Shown here: one piece after another, positions 1 to 8,603 of the stretch
Layout of the letters: the number at the start of each line of letters is the position of its first letter
Numbering within the stretch: position 1 is the first letter of the stretch
Assembly (NCBI RefSeq): GCF_015709515.1
Contig: NZ_JADNQZ010000055.1
Span: 156,293 to 220,292, forward strand
DNA from: Methylocystis sp. H62
Lineage (GTDB): Bacteria > Pseudomonadota > Alphaproteobacteria > Rhizobiales > Beijerinckiaceae
Length of the DNA stretch: 64,000 nucleotides
Direction of reading: 5' to 3'
The notes under the pieces: model-generated
The model's input: only the letters and a program-made list of their open reading frames with translations
Told to the model about the DNA's origin: nothing
The model's database searches: none
Made by a program: the position numbers and the translations under genes

Positions 1-126
1 AGAATCACGAGACCCGTCAAGCGGACGACACCCTGAAACATGTCTTTGTGGTGTGCGCTCTGCCGCGAGCGGTCGCGGACCTGAAAGCCTGGCTCCACAA
101 GAGCAATCGTCAAAGCATGAGTCCTG
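1..126. other. Window edge, no assignable gene
   Basis: Two plus-strand frames stay open from base 1 into the next gene, so the 3' end of a gene starting outside the window is possible. Neither translation shows a recognisable motif, and both continue as antisense to the hydrolase gene that follows. I see no RNA gene or terminator here. Confidence 0.3.
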
Positions 127-816
127 TCACGGACATTGCCGCGCGCCGACATCGCCGGTTGAGAGATTGTTCAGGCAATGCCTTATGTTGGCCAACGCCG
201 CCGCCCGCCACATTTTTATGGTCTCCGGTCGCCGGAATAGCTTGTCCTCATGCGACAGAAGATTCCTGAGAAAGGCCGCCTGCCCCGCGTTAAAAACCTC
301 CTCGGGAATCCAACTGAATTCAAAGCGTATGTCTTGAAAATTTGCAGCGAACTGCTCCCATGGCAGGGCAAGCGTACTGAGGTCCAGATCGACGAACAGG
401 TCCAGATCTCGCGAGAACCCCGCATAGCGTTCTTTGCTGGCCTTGGCTTCAAGGTGATTGGTCGTCGCCATAATCATTTCGCGAACAGCCTCGACGTCAG
501 CTGAATTCATGAGCGTATAGCTTTGAAACAGATCAGCGCTGTCTTGAACGTTTAAGAAATCCGCCCGTCGGGATTCGCCTGCGCCGCGCGTTCGATAGAC
601 GACGTCGTGCCAGAAAATAGCTGTCGCGATTAGCTCGGGCCGCGCTGCGAGCGCCGCCAGTTCATCGAACGCTTGCAAGAGGTCGCTGATATGGCGCCAA
701 CTATGATAGGCGCGCCCGAGATCGCCATAGGCGGCGTCCAGCGCTTCCCAGGCTCCAGCCCGGTGGCTCGCTTCGAGGGGGAGCCAATAGCGACTTTTGA
801 TCTTAGGTGCGTTCAT
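127..816 (-). CDS. HD-superfamily-like predicted metal-dependent hydrolase (229 aa)
   Basis: The 229-residue protein has the pattern of the predicted HD-like phosphohydrolases (COG4339 type). An early YHSWRHI segment is followed by a helical region with FWHDVVY, which supplies the His-Asp pair, and a third acidic/His segment with TTNHLEA. The family is expected to bind metal and hydrolyse phosphate esters, but no substrate is known. The frame stays open upstream to 963. I chose the ATG at 816 (MNAPKIKSRYW) because homology-like sequence begins there and the upstream residues are Arg/Ser-rich and non-protein-like. It is cytoplasmic, with no signal peptide. It stands alone; the next gene is on the opposite strand. 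Confidence 0.7.
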   Translation of the reverse strand: MNAPKIKSRYWLPLEASHRAGAWEALDAAYGDLGRAYHSWRHISDLLQAFDELAALAARPELIATAIFWHDVVYRTRGAGESRRADFLNVQDSADLFQSYTLMNSADVEAVREMIMATTNHLEAKASKERYAGFSRDLDLFVDLDLSTLALPWEQFAANFQDIRFEFSWIPEEVFNAGQAAFLRNLLSHEDKLFRRPETIKMWRAAALANIRHCLNNLSTGDVGARQCP

Positions 817-1225
817 GTGATAGCTGCGGCGGTTCTGACTGGTGAAAACATGGATGATTATTTCGTAGCCGGAGGGGGAAGGCGATAGCCTTTTTAGAGC
901 CGCAACCGCGCTCTGCCGCCTTCCGCATTTTTTATAGCGACACGACGGCTCGCATGATCTCAAAAAGCGCTCGACGAGATTGCGCGTCTAATCGCCACAT
1001 GAACGACGCGTGCGGCGCCGCGAAGCGCACCGGCCTCAGAACGTTACGTGCGCCAATTACCTGAAAAGACATGCGTCGTTCGTCTTGCCGCGCCGTTCGC
1101 GAGAGCGGCGCGGAGGATCGAGAGAAAGCGTTTGCATGCAGGAAGCTTGACTTTCCCGTTGTATCGACAAGTATTGAAAATCTTGAAGGGTAAGCAGTTT
1201 GCTTAAAAAAGGGGGAGTTTCCTCA
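817..1225. other. Intergenic region with GC-rich dyad
   Basis: No convincing gene is seen. A perfect 8-bp inverted repeat (CCGCGCCG ... CGGCGCGG, 1088-1113, 10-base loop) is present, without a T tract, so it is not a canonical terminator. The 3' end of this stretch must carry the promoter of the small secreted-protein gene at 1226. Confidence 0.4.
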
Positions 1226-1471
1226 ATGCGCCGGAACCTGAAAACGCATTTGATCGCGGTTGCTTGTGCTTCGGTTTTATTCGCCTCAAGCCCATCGGGC
1301 GCGGCGATTTTGTCGACCGGGGCAAATCTCAACGTCGATGGCGCGTCGGCCTCCTCCTTCATACAAAAGACGACGCTCCACGCTCCTGCCGGACACAAAT
1401 GCATCAAATGGACCCGAACATGGAATCCGCGGCACGGAGTTGCGCGACGCCGATGTGTCCAATGGCGATAG
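1226..1471 (+). CDS. Small secreted protein with Cys/Trp/Arg tail (81 aa)
   Basis: The ATG at 1226 follows a strong ribosome-binding sequence (GGGGGAG, 1211-1217). The product starts MRRNLKTHLIAVACASVLFA, a Sec signal peptide with cleavage likely near SPSGA. The short mature part ends in a basic Cys/Trp motif (KCIKWTRTWN, then a second Cys-Val-Gln-Trp). No enzyme fold is recognisable. The two Cys spaced about 20 residues apart could form a disulfide in the periplasm. A rho-independent terminator lies 90 bases downstream. Function unknown. Confidence 0.6.
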   Translation: MRRNLKTHLIAVACASVLFASSPSGAAILSTGANLNVDGASASSFIQKTTLHAPAGHKCIKWTRTWNPRHGVARRRCVQWR

Positions 1472-1560
1472 AAAATGCATTGGCTTGGGAGTTAGCGGCC
1501 GGCTGATTTCGATCATCGGTCGGACCAACCAAGCCTTTCGGGCGAAACGGACAAACTAAA

Positions 1561-1583
1561 GGGGCCCGATCGGGCCCCTTTTT
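1561..1583 (+). terminator. Rho-independent terminator
   Basis: A perfect palindrome GGGGCCCGATCGGGCCCC (1561-1578) is followed by TTTTT (1579-1583). It sits downstream of the small secreted-protein gene. The reverse strand lacks an equally long T run (TTTAG precedes the stem on the complement), so it is read mainly as the plus-strand terminator. Confidence 0.9.
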
Positions 1584-1746
1584 AATCTCAGCACAAGAAT
1601 TTTTCTGATCGCCGCATGTCGCGGATCGCCTGATCCAGCGCAGCGTCGACATGGATCGCCGTAGCCTTCTCCCTTGCGGGGCGCCGACGCCTCGGGCGCA
1701 CGAGCCGCCAGGAGCTTGAACCCTGACGCCAACAGAGCGCATCGCG

Positions 1747-2766
1747 TCAGACCCGCTCCAATAGCGCGTCAAGATCGAGAGTCGAACAGACTCCGACGTC
1801 GCGCTCATGCCGATCAAGGAAATCTTGCGCCGACCGGCGACCTTCGTCGCGCAGCATGCAAAGAAAATCCCATTCGGCGATCAGTTTCGAAGACGCGCTC
1901 AGCTCCGTCATCATCTGTGTCGAGATCCGATGCATGCGCATGCCAGCCCAGCGTGAGCCCTCGCTGTCGCCGGGATTGGCGGCGCGGCGCAGCAAGGCGA
2001 TCATGCGGAGCTCCTTGAGCAAAACCGCGTTGAACGACACCTCGTTGAGGCGATTCAGTATCTCCGTCGCCGACCGCGGCGTGCCCTTGCGTTCGATAGG
2101 ATTGATCTGGACAAGGATTGTGTCCATCGATTCACATTCGCGAACCAGCGGCGTGATGGTTGGATTGCCGGAATAGCCGCCGTCCCAATAGGCTTCCCCG
2201 TCAATCTCGACGGCCTGAAACATGGTCGGCAGGCACGCCGACGCCAAAAGCGCGTCCGGCGTCACGTCCGCGTTTGTGAACACGCGGCCGCGGCCGCTCG
2301 AGACGCTTGTCGCGGTGACGAAAAGCTTTATCCGCGCACGCGAAAGCCGCTCGAAATCGACAGTTTCGGCGAGAATCTCCCGCAGCGGATTGACGCCCTT
2401 CGGATTGAGGTCATAGGGCGAAAACAGGCGCGACATGATATCGGTCGCGACAAAGAAAGGGGAAGCATCCAGCGTCCAGCGACCCATCAGGACGTCGACA
2501 AGATTGCGCTGCAATGGACTGAGCCGCGCCGCCTGCGAAACACGCCGCCAGAAAAGTTCGAGCGCCGCGCGCGCGCCATCCGCCCCGCCATCAACATGGC
2601 CGCTGATGAGCGCCGCCGCATTCATAGCTCCAGCGGACGTGCCCGAAATGCCCTCGATCTGGAGCCACGATTCCTCCAGCAGACGGTCAAGAACGCCCCA
2701 CGTATAAGCGCCATGCGCGCCGCCGCCCTGTAAGGCGAGATCCACGAGAATCACGTCGCGCGTCAT
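1747..2766 (-). CDS. Patatin-like phospholipase family protein (339 aa)
   Basis: Patatin-fold serine hydrolase. The oxyanion-hole motif GGGAHGA lies at residues 14-20, the nucleophile elbow GTSAG at 42-46 (Ser44), and the catalytic Asp in WDGGYSGN near residue 193, giving the complete Ser-Asp dyad. The family releases fatty acids from phospholipids or other esters. There is no signal peptide, so it is probably cytosolic or peripheral to the inner membrane (RssA-type). The start at 2766 is preceded by GGAGG at good spacing. It is monocistronic between oppositely oriented genes. The substrate is not predictable. Confidence 0.9.
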   Translation of the reverse strand: MTRDVILVDLALQGGGAHGAYTWGVLDRLLEESWLQIEGISGTSAGAMNAAALISGHVDGGADGARAALELFWRRVSQAARLSPLQRNLVDVLMGRWTLDASPFFVATDIMSRLFSPYDLNPKGVNPLREILAETVDFERLSRARIKLFVTATSVSSGRGRVFTNADVTPDALLASACLPTMFQAVEIDGEAYWDGGYSGNPTITPLVRECESMDTILVQINPIERKGTPRSATEILNRLNEVSFNAVLLKELRMIALLRRAANPGDSEGSRWAGMRMHRISTQMMTELSASSKLIAEWDFLCMLRDEGRRSAQDFLDRHERDVGVCSTLDLDALLERV

Positions 2767-3146
2767 ATCCGCTGGCCTCCGCCTCTGCGTCAGTCAGACC
2801 GGGCAGCCTGGATCCAACCAAACCCGCCTGCGCGGCATTCGGTTGCGCTGTCCGAATCGTCCGATCGATTTATCCGCTGGGTTTGGGTCCGAAATAAATT
2901 ATAGTCTGTGTGCGAAGCCTCGATTGGGCAAGCAGCTTTTGCGTGGAGTCGATTATATAAGTCTGCGCGATCGTGAAAACTGCGCTTGCCGCTGTTTGCG
3001 AGAGCAACCGCATGTCGGGCGTGCGCATTAACGTCGCTTCTTCATCTAGTCGCTCTAGATGCTCGGCGCACCTGCAGGGGCGGCGTTTTGATGCGGAAGT
3101 CAGTTAACAGATTTACAGTGTGCCGGTCGAAGCATAACGGGGATGG
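2767..3146. other. Divergent intergenic region
   Basis: This 380-base stretch lies between the divergent patatin and alpha/beta hydrolase genes and should hold both promoters. The short open frame near 2843-3031 has no homology-like features. I see no RNA gene or clear operator. Confidence 0.4.
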
Positions 3147-4748
3147 ATGATGCTGGGCGTCGCGCTGAAAATGGCCAAATGGTTTTTGGCGTTGCTGAGC
3201 CTTTTCGTCTTTACGTTTTTCGCGGTGCGAATTTACAATTCTCAGCGCGGGCTGCCGCTTGATGTCTGGCACACTTACGTGCCGCAAGAGTTGAGCAAGA
3301 CAGAAATCGACGCCGCCGATTGGGGGGCCTATCTCGAGGCGGAGGGGAAAATATTCGCTTCCCTGCGCACCAACGTCAGCCAGCAGTTGACGCCAGAGGA
3401 ACAAGTTCCCTTCAATCGCTATTTCGAGGGCAGTCCGGTCTACCCGGGTCATTTTGCGCGGGATTGGAACCGGTCTTATCTGCTCGAACCCGCAGGGCCG
3501 CCGATCGGCGCCGTCGTTCTCCTGCATGGATTGACCGACTCGCCATATAGTTTGCGCCATATTGCAACGCGCTACCGTGATCGCGGCTTCGTGGTGGTTG
3601 CGATCAGACTGCCTGCGCATGGCACAGTGCCGGCGGCTTTGACCAAAGTGGAGTGGGAGACATGGCTGGCCGCGACGCGTCTTGCCGTGAGAGAGGCGCG
3701 GCGGCGCGCGCCCGAGCCGGCGCCTCTGCATGTCGTCGGCTTCTCGAACGGCGGATCGCTCGCGGTAAAATATACGCTCGACGCCATCGACGATGAGCGT
3801 CTCTCTCGAGTCGACCGTCTCATCCTGCTCTCGCCGATGGTGGGGATCACGCGGTTTGCGCGTTTTGCCGGCCTGGCGGGGCTACCGGCAATTTTGCCCG
3901 CCTTCGCCAAGGCGGCCTGGCTCAGCGTGCTGCCCGAGTTCAATCCATTCAAATATAATTCATTTCCCGTGAATGGCGCCCGCCAATCCTACCTGCTGAC
4001 GGATGCGCTTGGAACGCAAATGTCGCGAGCGCGGCGAGAAGGTCGATTGACCGCGCTGCCGCCGGTCCTGACGTTCCAGTCTGTGATGGATTTCACTGTC
4101 AGCACCCAGGCGGTGCTGTCAGGGCTTTATGATCATCTGCCGGCGAACGGCAGCGAACTCGTCCTGTTCGACCTCAATCGCAACGTCAAATTCGGTCCGC
4201 TGCTGCGCGCCTCCGCGGAGTCCGCGCTCTCCCGCATCGTGCCGCCTCGCGTCAGGGATTACCGTCTAACCGTCGTGACGAACGCCGGCGAGGGCACTGA
4301 GGACGCGGTCGAACGCGTCGTTGAGGCCGGCGCCACGGCCGAGCGAACCCAAGCGCTGGGGCTACAGTATCCGAAGGGCGTGTTTTCGCTCTCGCATGTC
4401 GCGTTGCCCTTCCCGCTCGGCGACTCTCTTTATGGCCTGACGCCGGATGAAACCGAGAATTTTGGCGTTCACTTGGGTTCGCTGGCGCCGCGCGGCGAGC
4501 GCGGCACGCTGATCGTCAGTCTGGACGCCCTGCTGCGCATGTCGTCGAACCCATTCTTTTCCTATATGGCGCAGCGCATCGAGGAGCATCTTCCGGCGCG
4601 GCCAGACGGCGACGCAATCGAAGGCGGAGCGCCCGTCCAAGCGCCGCCACAGGCGGCTCCGCCGCCGCGTCGCCTCCCCAGCGCAGCGCCCGACACGCCT
4701 GCGGCGGCCAGCAGCGACCGGCCCGCAAAAAAGCGCTCGCATCGTTGA
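3147..4748 (+). CDS. Membrane-anchored alpha/beta hydrolase (533 aa)
   Basis: A single N-terminal transmembrane segment (about residues 10-26, WFLALLSLFVFTFFAV) anchors an alpha/beta-hydrolase domain facing the periplasm. Visible motifs are the HG oxyanion motif in LLHGLTDSP (His127), the nucleophile elbow GFSNGG (Ser200), and a late His in FSLSHVALP (His417) that would complete the triad. The last 60 residues are Pro/Ala-rich and end in a basic KKRSHR tail, probably disordered. The family includes lipases and esterases, but the substrate is unknown. Two ATGs at 3147 and 3150 are both possible starts. No operon partner on this strand. Confidence 0.85.
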   Translation: MMLGVALKMAKWFLALLSLFVFTFFAVRIYNSQRGLPLDVWHTYVPQELSKTEIDAADWGAYLEAEGKIFASLRTNVSQQLTPEEQVPFNRYFEGSPVYPGHFARDWNRSYLLEPAGPPIGAVVLLHGLTDSPYSLRHIATRYRDRGFVVVAIRLPAHGTVPAALTKVEWETWLAATRLAVREARRRAPEPAPLHVVGFSNGGSLAVKYTLDAIDDERLSRVDRLILLSPMVGITRFARFAGLAGLPAILPAFAKAAWLSVLPEFNPFKYNSFPVNGARQSYLLTDALGTQMSRARREGRLTALPPVLTFQSVMDFTVSTQAVLSGLYDHLPANGSELVLFDLNRNVKFGPLLRASAESALSRIVPPRVRDYRLTVVTNAGEGTEDAVERVVEAGATAERTQALGLQYPKGVFSLSHVALPFPLGDSLYGLTPDETENFGVHLGSLAPRGERGTLIVSLDALLRMSSNPFFSYMAQRIEEHLPARPDGDAIEGGAPVQAPPQAAPPPRRLPSAAPDTPAAASSDRPAKKRSHR

Positions 4749-4820
4749 ATCAGCAGGGTCCGTTCGACCTCGTCAAGACGCGACGAGCCAATCCGGCCGC
4801 GGGCCCCGTCAAGCGTAATG

Positions 4821-5150
4821 CTAGGACCGCCTCACGCGCCGCAGGAAAAGACGCCCCAGCAGTCCGATGAGATAGCCGCCGATCGTGATCGCCAAATAGA
4901 CGACGATCACGAAGGCCCAGCGGTCGCTCGCAGAGGCCACTCTGCGGAATACATCCGTCAGGTAGTTTAGATCGATGAACCAGTTTGCGAACAGCCCGCA
5001 AGCCACGGCGAGCACTGGCGCGATCCACCACGGAGCCCTGAAATAGCCAAGCAATATAGCGAGCAAAAATACGATCAAACCGAAGATATGCAAAAACTCC
5101 AAGAAAATCGCTTGGGAAAGCAAGCCCATGAATCGGATCAGCCAAAGCAT
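4821..5150 (-). CDS. Small inner-membrane protein (109 aa)
   Basis: A 109-residue hydrophobic protein with about three predicted transmembrane helices: one spanning FLEFLHIFGLIVFLLAILLG, one over WIAPVLAVACGLFANWF, and one over FVIVVYLAITIGGYLIGLLG. It has a basic C-terminus (RRVRRS), which suggests a cytoplasmic end. AAGAGG precedes the ATG at 5150. It lies downstream of the AI-2E-type exporter on the same strand with about 150 bases between. A longer overlapping frame (4750-5145) was rejected because it is Arg-rich and not membrane-like. Function unknown. Confidence 0.65.
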   Translation of the reverse strand: MLWLIRFMGLLSQAIFLEFLHIFGLIVFLLAILLGYFRAPWWIAPVLAVACGLFANWFIDLNYLTDVFRRVASASDRWAFVIVVYLAITIGGYLIGLLGRLFLRRVRRS

Positions 5151-5301
5151 CTGACGCCTCTTAGCGCGAATTCAGCTTATCTTATCCGAATTCGGCCGCA
5201 GCAGCCATCTCGTTCCAGGCGCGCGCGGCCGAATCCTACAGCGCGCGTCAACGCGGCGGGCAAGAGACGTTTCAAGCGATGCGCCCAAGCGCCCGCGCGG
5301 C

Positions 5302-6348
5302 TCAGGCCGTTTGCCCGGTCGAAGCCCGGCGCCGTCCTCCCGACAAAATCTCCGCCACCCATCGGGTCGAGGGGAATTGTTCGCAGATCGTCAGAGCTGC
5401 GATCGAAAGCGGGACGCCGAGAAACGCTCCAAGCGCGCCCCACAGGAATGTCCAGAGAACAATTGAAAAGAGGACGATCGGAGGGGAGATTGAGAGAGCC
5501 GATCCCGAAAACACTGGCTCCAGATAGCTCCCGATAATGAACTGGATGACGAACACGCCCAAAAGAAAGATCAACGGCGCTTCAAAGGTTCCGAATTGAA
5601 CGAAGGCGAAAAGCGGCAGAAGCGCCGTGACGATGAAGGAGCCGATGTAGGGCAGGTAGTTTAGCGCAAAGGCCAGCACGCCCCATGCGCCGGCCATGTC
5701 CAGATTCATGAATTGAGCAAATCCCCATACCGCGAGACCTGTCGCGATGCTGGCGATCGTCCGAACGAACATATAGGTGCGAAATTTTTCGCCGATCTTC
5801 CTGCCGCTTTCAAGCAGGCGCCGGCTTGTGTCTTGATTTTCAAGCGATGCGATTCGGGCCTGAAAGGCGTCGGTTTCCGCTAGTCCCAAAATTACATAGA
5901 CGAGCACGATGACCGCGAAGGCGAGAACTGTGTTCACTCTCACGGCAAGTATGTGAAGAAGTCTGATAAGCGACGCGGTGTTGAAATGTTCCGCAAAGAG
6001 CGTGAAGACGAAAATGTCATGCTCTTCGAGCCACGATGTCGATGTCGTCGCCGTTTCCTGAATGCGGTCGAGATTCTGTCTGACCCATTCCAGCACCTCA
6101 TGGCCGCCCCAAGCGATCAGAGAAAAGAGCGCCAGGATCACGGCGGCGGTCATCGCGACCGTCACGCTCAAGGCGATGGCCTTCCCCAATTTTGGCTGCA
6201 GCGCTTTCTGCAGGGGCCAGGCGATCGCGATAATGAAGAGGGCAAAGGCCACGGGCTCAAGGACCGCCTGCCCGACCTTGCAGGCGGCGAGGACGATAAA
6301 CAGGATCACGGCAACGGAAGCCACGCTCGTGATGCGACTTTTTTCCAT
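5302..6348 (-). CDS. AI-2E family transporter / PerM-like permease (348 aa)
   Basis: Polytopic membrane protein of the AI-2E exporter (UPF0118/PerM) superfamily. Two N-terminal helices come first, then a long central soluble helical stretch (about residues 80-215), then a C-terminal helix bundle. The bundle contains the family-typical segments NYLPYIGSFI and LEPVFSGSALSISPPIVLFS. Members export small molecules or ions; true AI-2 export is shown for only a few, so the substrate is left open. The start at 6348 is preceded by AGAGGA. Full length for the family. Confidence 0.9.
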   Translation of the reverse strand: MEKSRITSVASVAVILFIVLAACKVGQAVLEPVAFALFIIAIAWPLQKALQPKLGKAIALSVTVAMTAAVILALFSLIAWGGHEVLEWVRQNLDRIQETATTSTSWLEEHDIFVFTLFAEHFNTASLIRLLHILAVRVNTVLAFAVIVLVYVILGLAETDAFQARIASLENQDTSRRLLESGRKIGEKFRTYMFVRTIASIATGLAVWGFAQFMNLDMAGAWGVLAFALNYLPYIGSFIVTALLPLFAFVQFGTFEAPLIFLLGVFVIQFIIGSYLEPVFSGSALSISPPIVLFSIVLWTFLWGALGAFLGVPLSIAALTICEQFPSTRWVAEILSGGRRRASTGQTA

Positions 6349-6675
6349 AGCGATCCTCTTGCCATTAGACGCGAAAGATAAGGCGGCGAGCGGCGTGATC
6401 TATTTGAGGCGTGGCTGCTCTTGCGGTTAAGTTTATGAGCCGGTCAGTTGGCGTTGCAAGCGGCATTTCGAATGGCGCGAATGATCGCTGCGCGGGGCGC
6501 GATCCACGCGTCATCGGATGCGTCTTGACGAACCTCATCGACAAGATCCTCCGCGCCGCCCAAGGATCGTTCTTTCTTCGATCTCGCTCGCCGTTAATTT
6601 GGCTCTTTCGCGAGCATAGAATTTCAACGGGCTTTGGGAGGGCGACGCCAAAACAGCACTTTTGGAGGATTTGCC

Positions 6676-7014
6676 ATGAGGACGACCTTTGCACGAACAT
6701 GCGCGCTCGCGTTTATTTCTTCTGTGACGATGTCGGCTGCGATGGCGGCGCCGGTTGGTGCCGTTATCTCGGCGTGCGATCGGATGCATGGCGCAGGGCA
6801 AACCTGCAATTACGGCATCAAAGGCAATTCTTTGGTCGGATGCACAAATGATGTCGTCTTCGAATGTCCCGCCGACGGGAGCCGCCAATGCACTGGCTCG
6901 AAAAACACGAGCGGGAAATGCAACGAAGATGGTACGGCCGCGCGCGTCTCTACGCTGAAGGGCAATGAGCTATTAGATTCACTTCATGCGAAAGACCTTC
7001 ACCAAGCCAAGTAG
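6676..7014 (+). CDS. Small secreted Cys-rich protein (112 aa)
   Basis: The ATG at 6676 follows GGAGG (6664-6668). MRTTFARTCALAFISSVTMS is a Sec signal peptide, with cleavage likely after AAMAA. The mature part has six cysteines (SAC, QTC, VGC, FEC, RQC, GKC), a number compatible with three disulfides, and a polar C-terminus. I do not recognise the family. The protein is probably periplasmic or secreted. It is monocistronic. Confidence 0.65.
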   Translation: MRTTFARTCALAFISSVTMSAAMAAPVGAVISACDRMHGAGQTCNYGIKGNSLVGCTNDVVFECPADGSRQCTGSKNTSGKCNEDGTAARVSTLKGNELLDSLHAKDLHQAK

Positions 7015-7344
7015 GGATCTCTCGACCAAGGGGTCCCTCAATAAAGGACTCCCTCAATAAGAGAAAAACGCTCCGCGCGTGCATCCGGGCTCGGGGCGTT
7101 CTCTCCTATCTTGAGACCCAAAATTGATAGCGCTCGGGCTCGACCCGGGAGAAGCAGCGCGAGCGCAGCGGATGGCTGTCGCCTCGGATTGTACATCACG
7201 TCAGGCGCGCCTTGCGGCAAATGGCCAAGGAACTTCGGCACTTGCGTCGAGTGCGCGTCGAAGATCGGTCCAGAATTGCGCGGACCAATTTGCGCGTGCG
7301 ATAACGGCGGCGATCGGCGCCCCAGCTCGGATTGAAAGAAGCTC
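7015..7344. other. Intergenic region with short direct repeat and hairpin
   Basis: The 10-mer CCCTCAATAA occurs twice about 18 bases apart (near 7034 and 7052). An imperfect stem between GAGAAAAACGC (about 7060) and GCGTTCTCTC (about 7097) could terminate the upstream gene. No gene is supported in the rest. Confidence 0.35.
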
Positions 7345-8370
7345 ATGGATCATTCGCGCAATCCCGGATCCCCGCTCCCTCTGAGGCTGGCCAGAGTCTT
7401 ACTCGGGCTGCTGAACATCGCCCTGCTCATCGCGCTTGCGCTCGTCCTGCTCCCGCTCGTCACGCCTTATTTCAAGCATGCGGGGTCATACCGCTGGATT
7501 GAATATGTTGAAGTCTTCGACGCGCGGATGATCCGGCGGGTCAAGTCGGTCATCCCGACGAACTTCAAGGGCTATGAGCTGGCGCGCTGGTTTATCGTCG
7601 GCGGACTGCTCTTCGGGCGCATGTGGGTCGATACCTTGCGGCGCAAGATTACGACCACGATCTACCGTACGACGGTGCAGCGTGACTTCGAGGCGCTGCA
7701 GTCCGCCGCGCCGGCCGACGCGCGGGTGCTTGCGCCGGTCAAGGAAAAAATGAAGACGATGGATGCGCGCAACCCGAAGAGCCGGGCGGAGTTGCTCAAG
7801 GTCATGGGCGACGCCAAACGTCAGTTGGAGTCGATGGGCCGCGACCTCGCCTTTCTTTCCATTGACGTCGTCGATTCGACCAAGATGAAGCTCGGCGAGG
7901 ACAAGACCTTCATCGAGCACGATTTTCGTGAATACAAGGACCTCGTCGACAGCAAGCTGCGCGGCAACGGCTCACTGAAGGCGGCGTGGACGCCCGACGG
8001 CGTCATGGCCTGCTTTCCCTCGATCGACGCAGCGCTGAAAGCCGCCAAGGAAGTGATCAGCGGTCTCGACGCGTTCAACGCCAATGTGAAGATGATCAAG
8101 TCGAATTTCACCGTTCGGTGCGGCATCAACGCCGGGCACGTTTATTACGACGAGCAGACGCCGATGGAGGAAATGAGCGACCGCGTCATCGATATCGCCG
8201 GCCATATGCAGAAATATGCGCTGCCGGGCACGATCGCCTGCGCGAAGCAGATCATCGAGCCCGTGCAGCAGCGCGGAGGCTTCAACGACGCCGGCAAGGT
8301 GGTTGACGGTTACGAGGTCTATCAATGGACCCCGGCAAGCCGTCTGCAGGACGAGCGCGCGGTTTCCTGA
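7345..8370 (+). CDS. Membrane-anchored class III nucleotide cyclase-homology protein (341 aa)
   Basis: N-terminal transmembrane helix (residues 18-40) and a second hydrophobic stretch near 82-92, followed by a class III adenylate/guanylate cyclase homology domain (about 165-335). The metal-binding Asp positions look present: Asp174 in FLSIDVVDST and Asp218 in TPDGVMACF. The segment that normally reads as Asn-x-x-x-Arg for transition-state stabilisation is DIAGHMQKYA here, so the usual Asn and Arg are missing. The protein may therefore be a weak cyclase or a nucleotide sensor. No operon partners. Cytoplasmic cyclase domain expected. Confidence 0.8.
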   Translation: MDHSRNPGSPLPLRLARVLLGLLNIALLIALALVLLPLVTPYFKHAGSYRWIEYVEVFDARMIRRVKSVIPTNFKGYELARWFIVGGLLFGRMWVDTLRRKITTTIYRTTVQRDFEALQSAAPADARVLAPVKEKMKTMDARNPKSRAELLKVMGDAKRQLESMGRDLAFLSIDVVDSTKMKLGEDKTFIEHDFREYKDLVDSKLRGNGSLKAAWTPDGVMACFPSIDAALKAAKEVISGLDAFNANVKMIKSNFTVRCGINAGHVYYDEQTPMEEMSDRVIDIAGHMQKYALPGTIACAKQIIEPVQQRGGFNDAGKVVDGYEVYQWTPASRLQDERAVS

Positions 8371-8603
8371 CGCAGCCTCAAAGCGTGCGACGGGTTTGGC
8401 GCGCTCAACGATCGCTTGATGCGACATACGCGAGCAGCGAAATCGAGCCGCGGCCGTCACGCCCTTGCGCCAAAGAGCCTGTCTCCGAGCGCTCGGGCCT
8501 ATTAAGCCTAGCCGTGGAATCCTCATCGCGGATTGGCAAAGTTGAGTAAGTTGCGGTCTCGGAGCGTTGCGTTTGCGAGGGGACCATCCGTGGCTTGGCT
8601 TAA

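Noticed and set aside
4750..5145. 131-aa frame overlapping the small membrane gene
   Set aside because: Arg-rich and discontinuous hydrophobicity; the 4821-5150 frame gives clean transmembrane helices.
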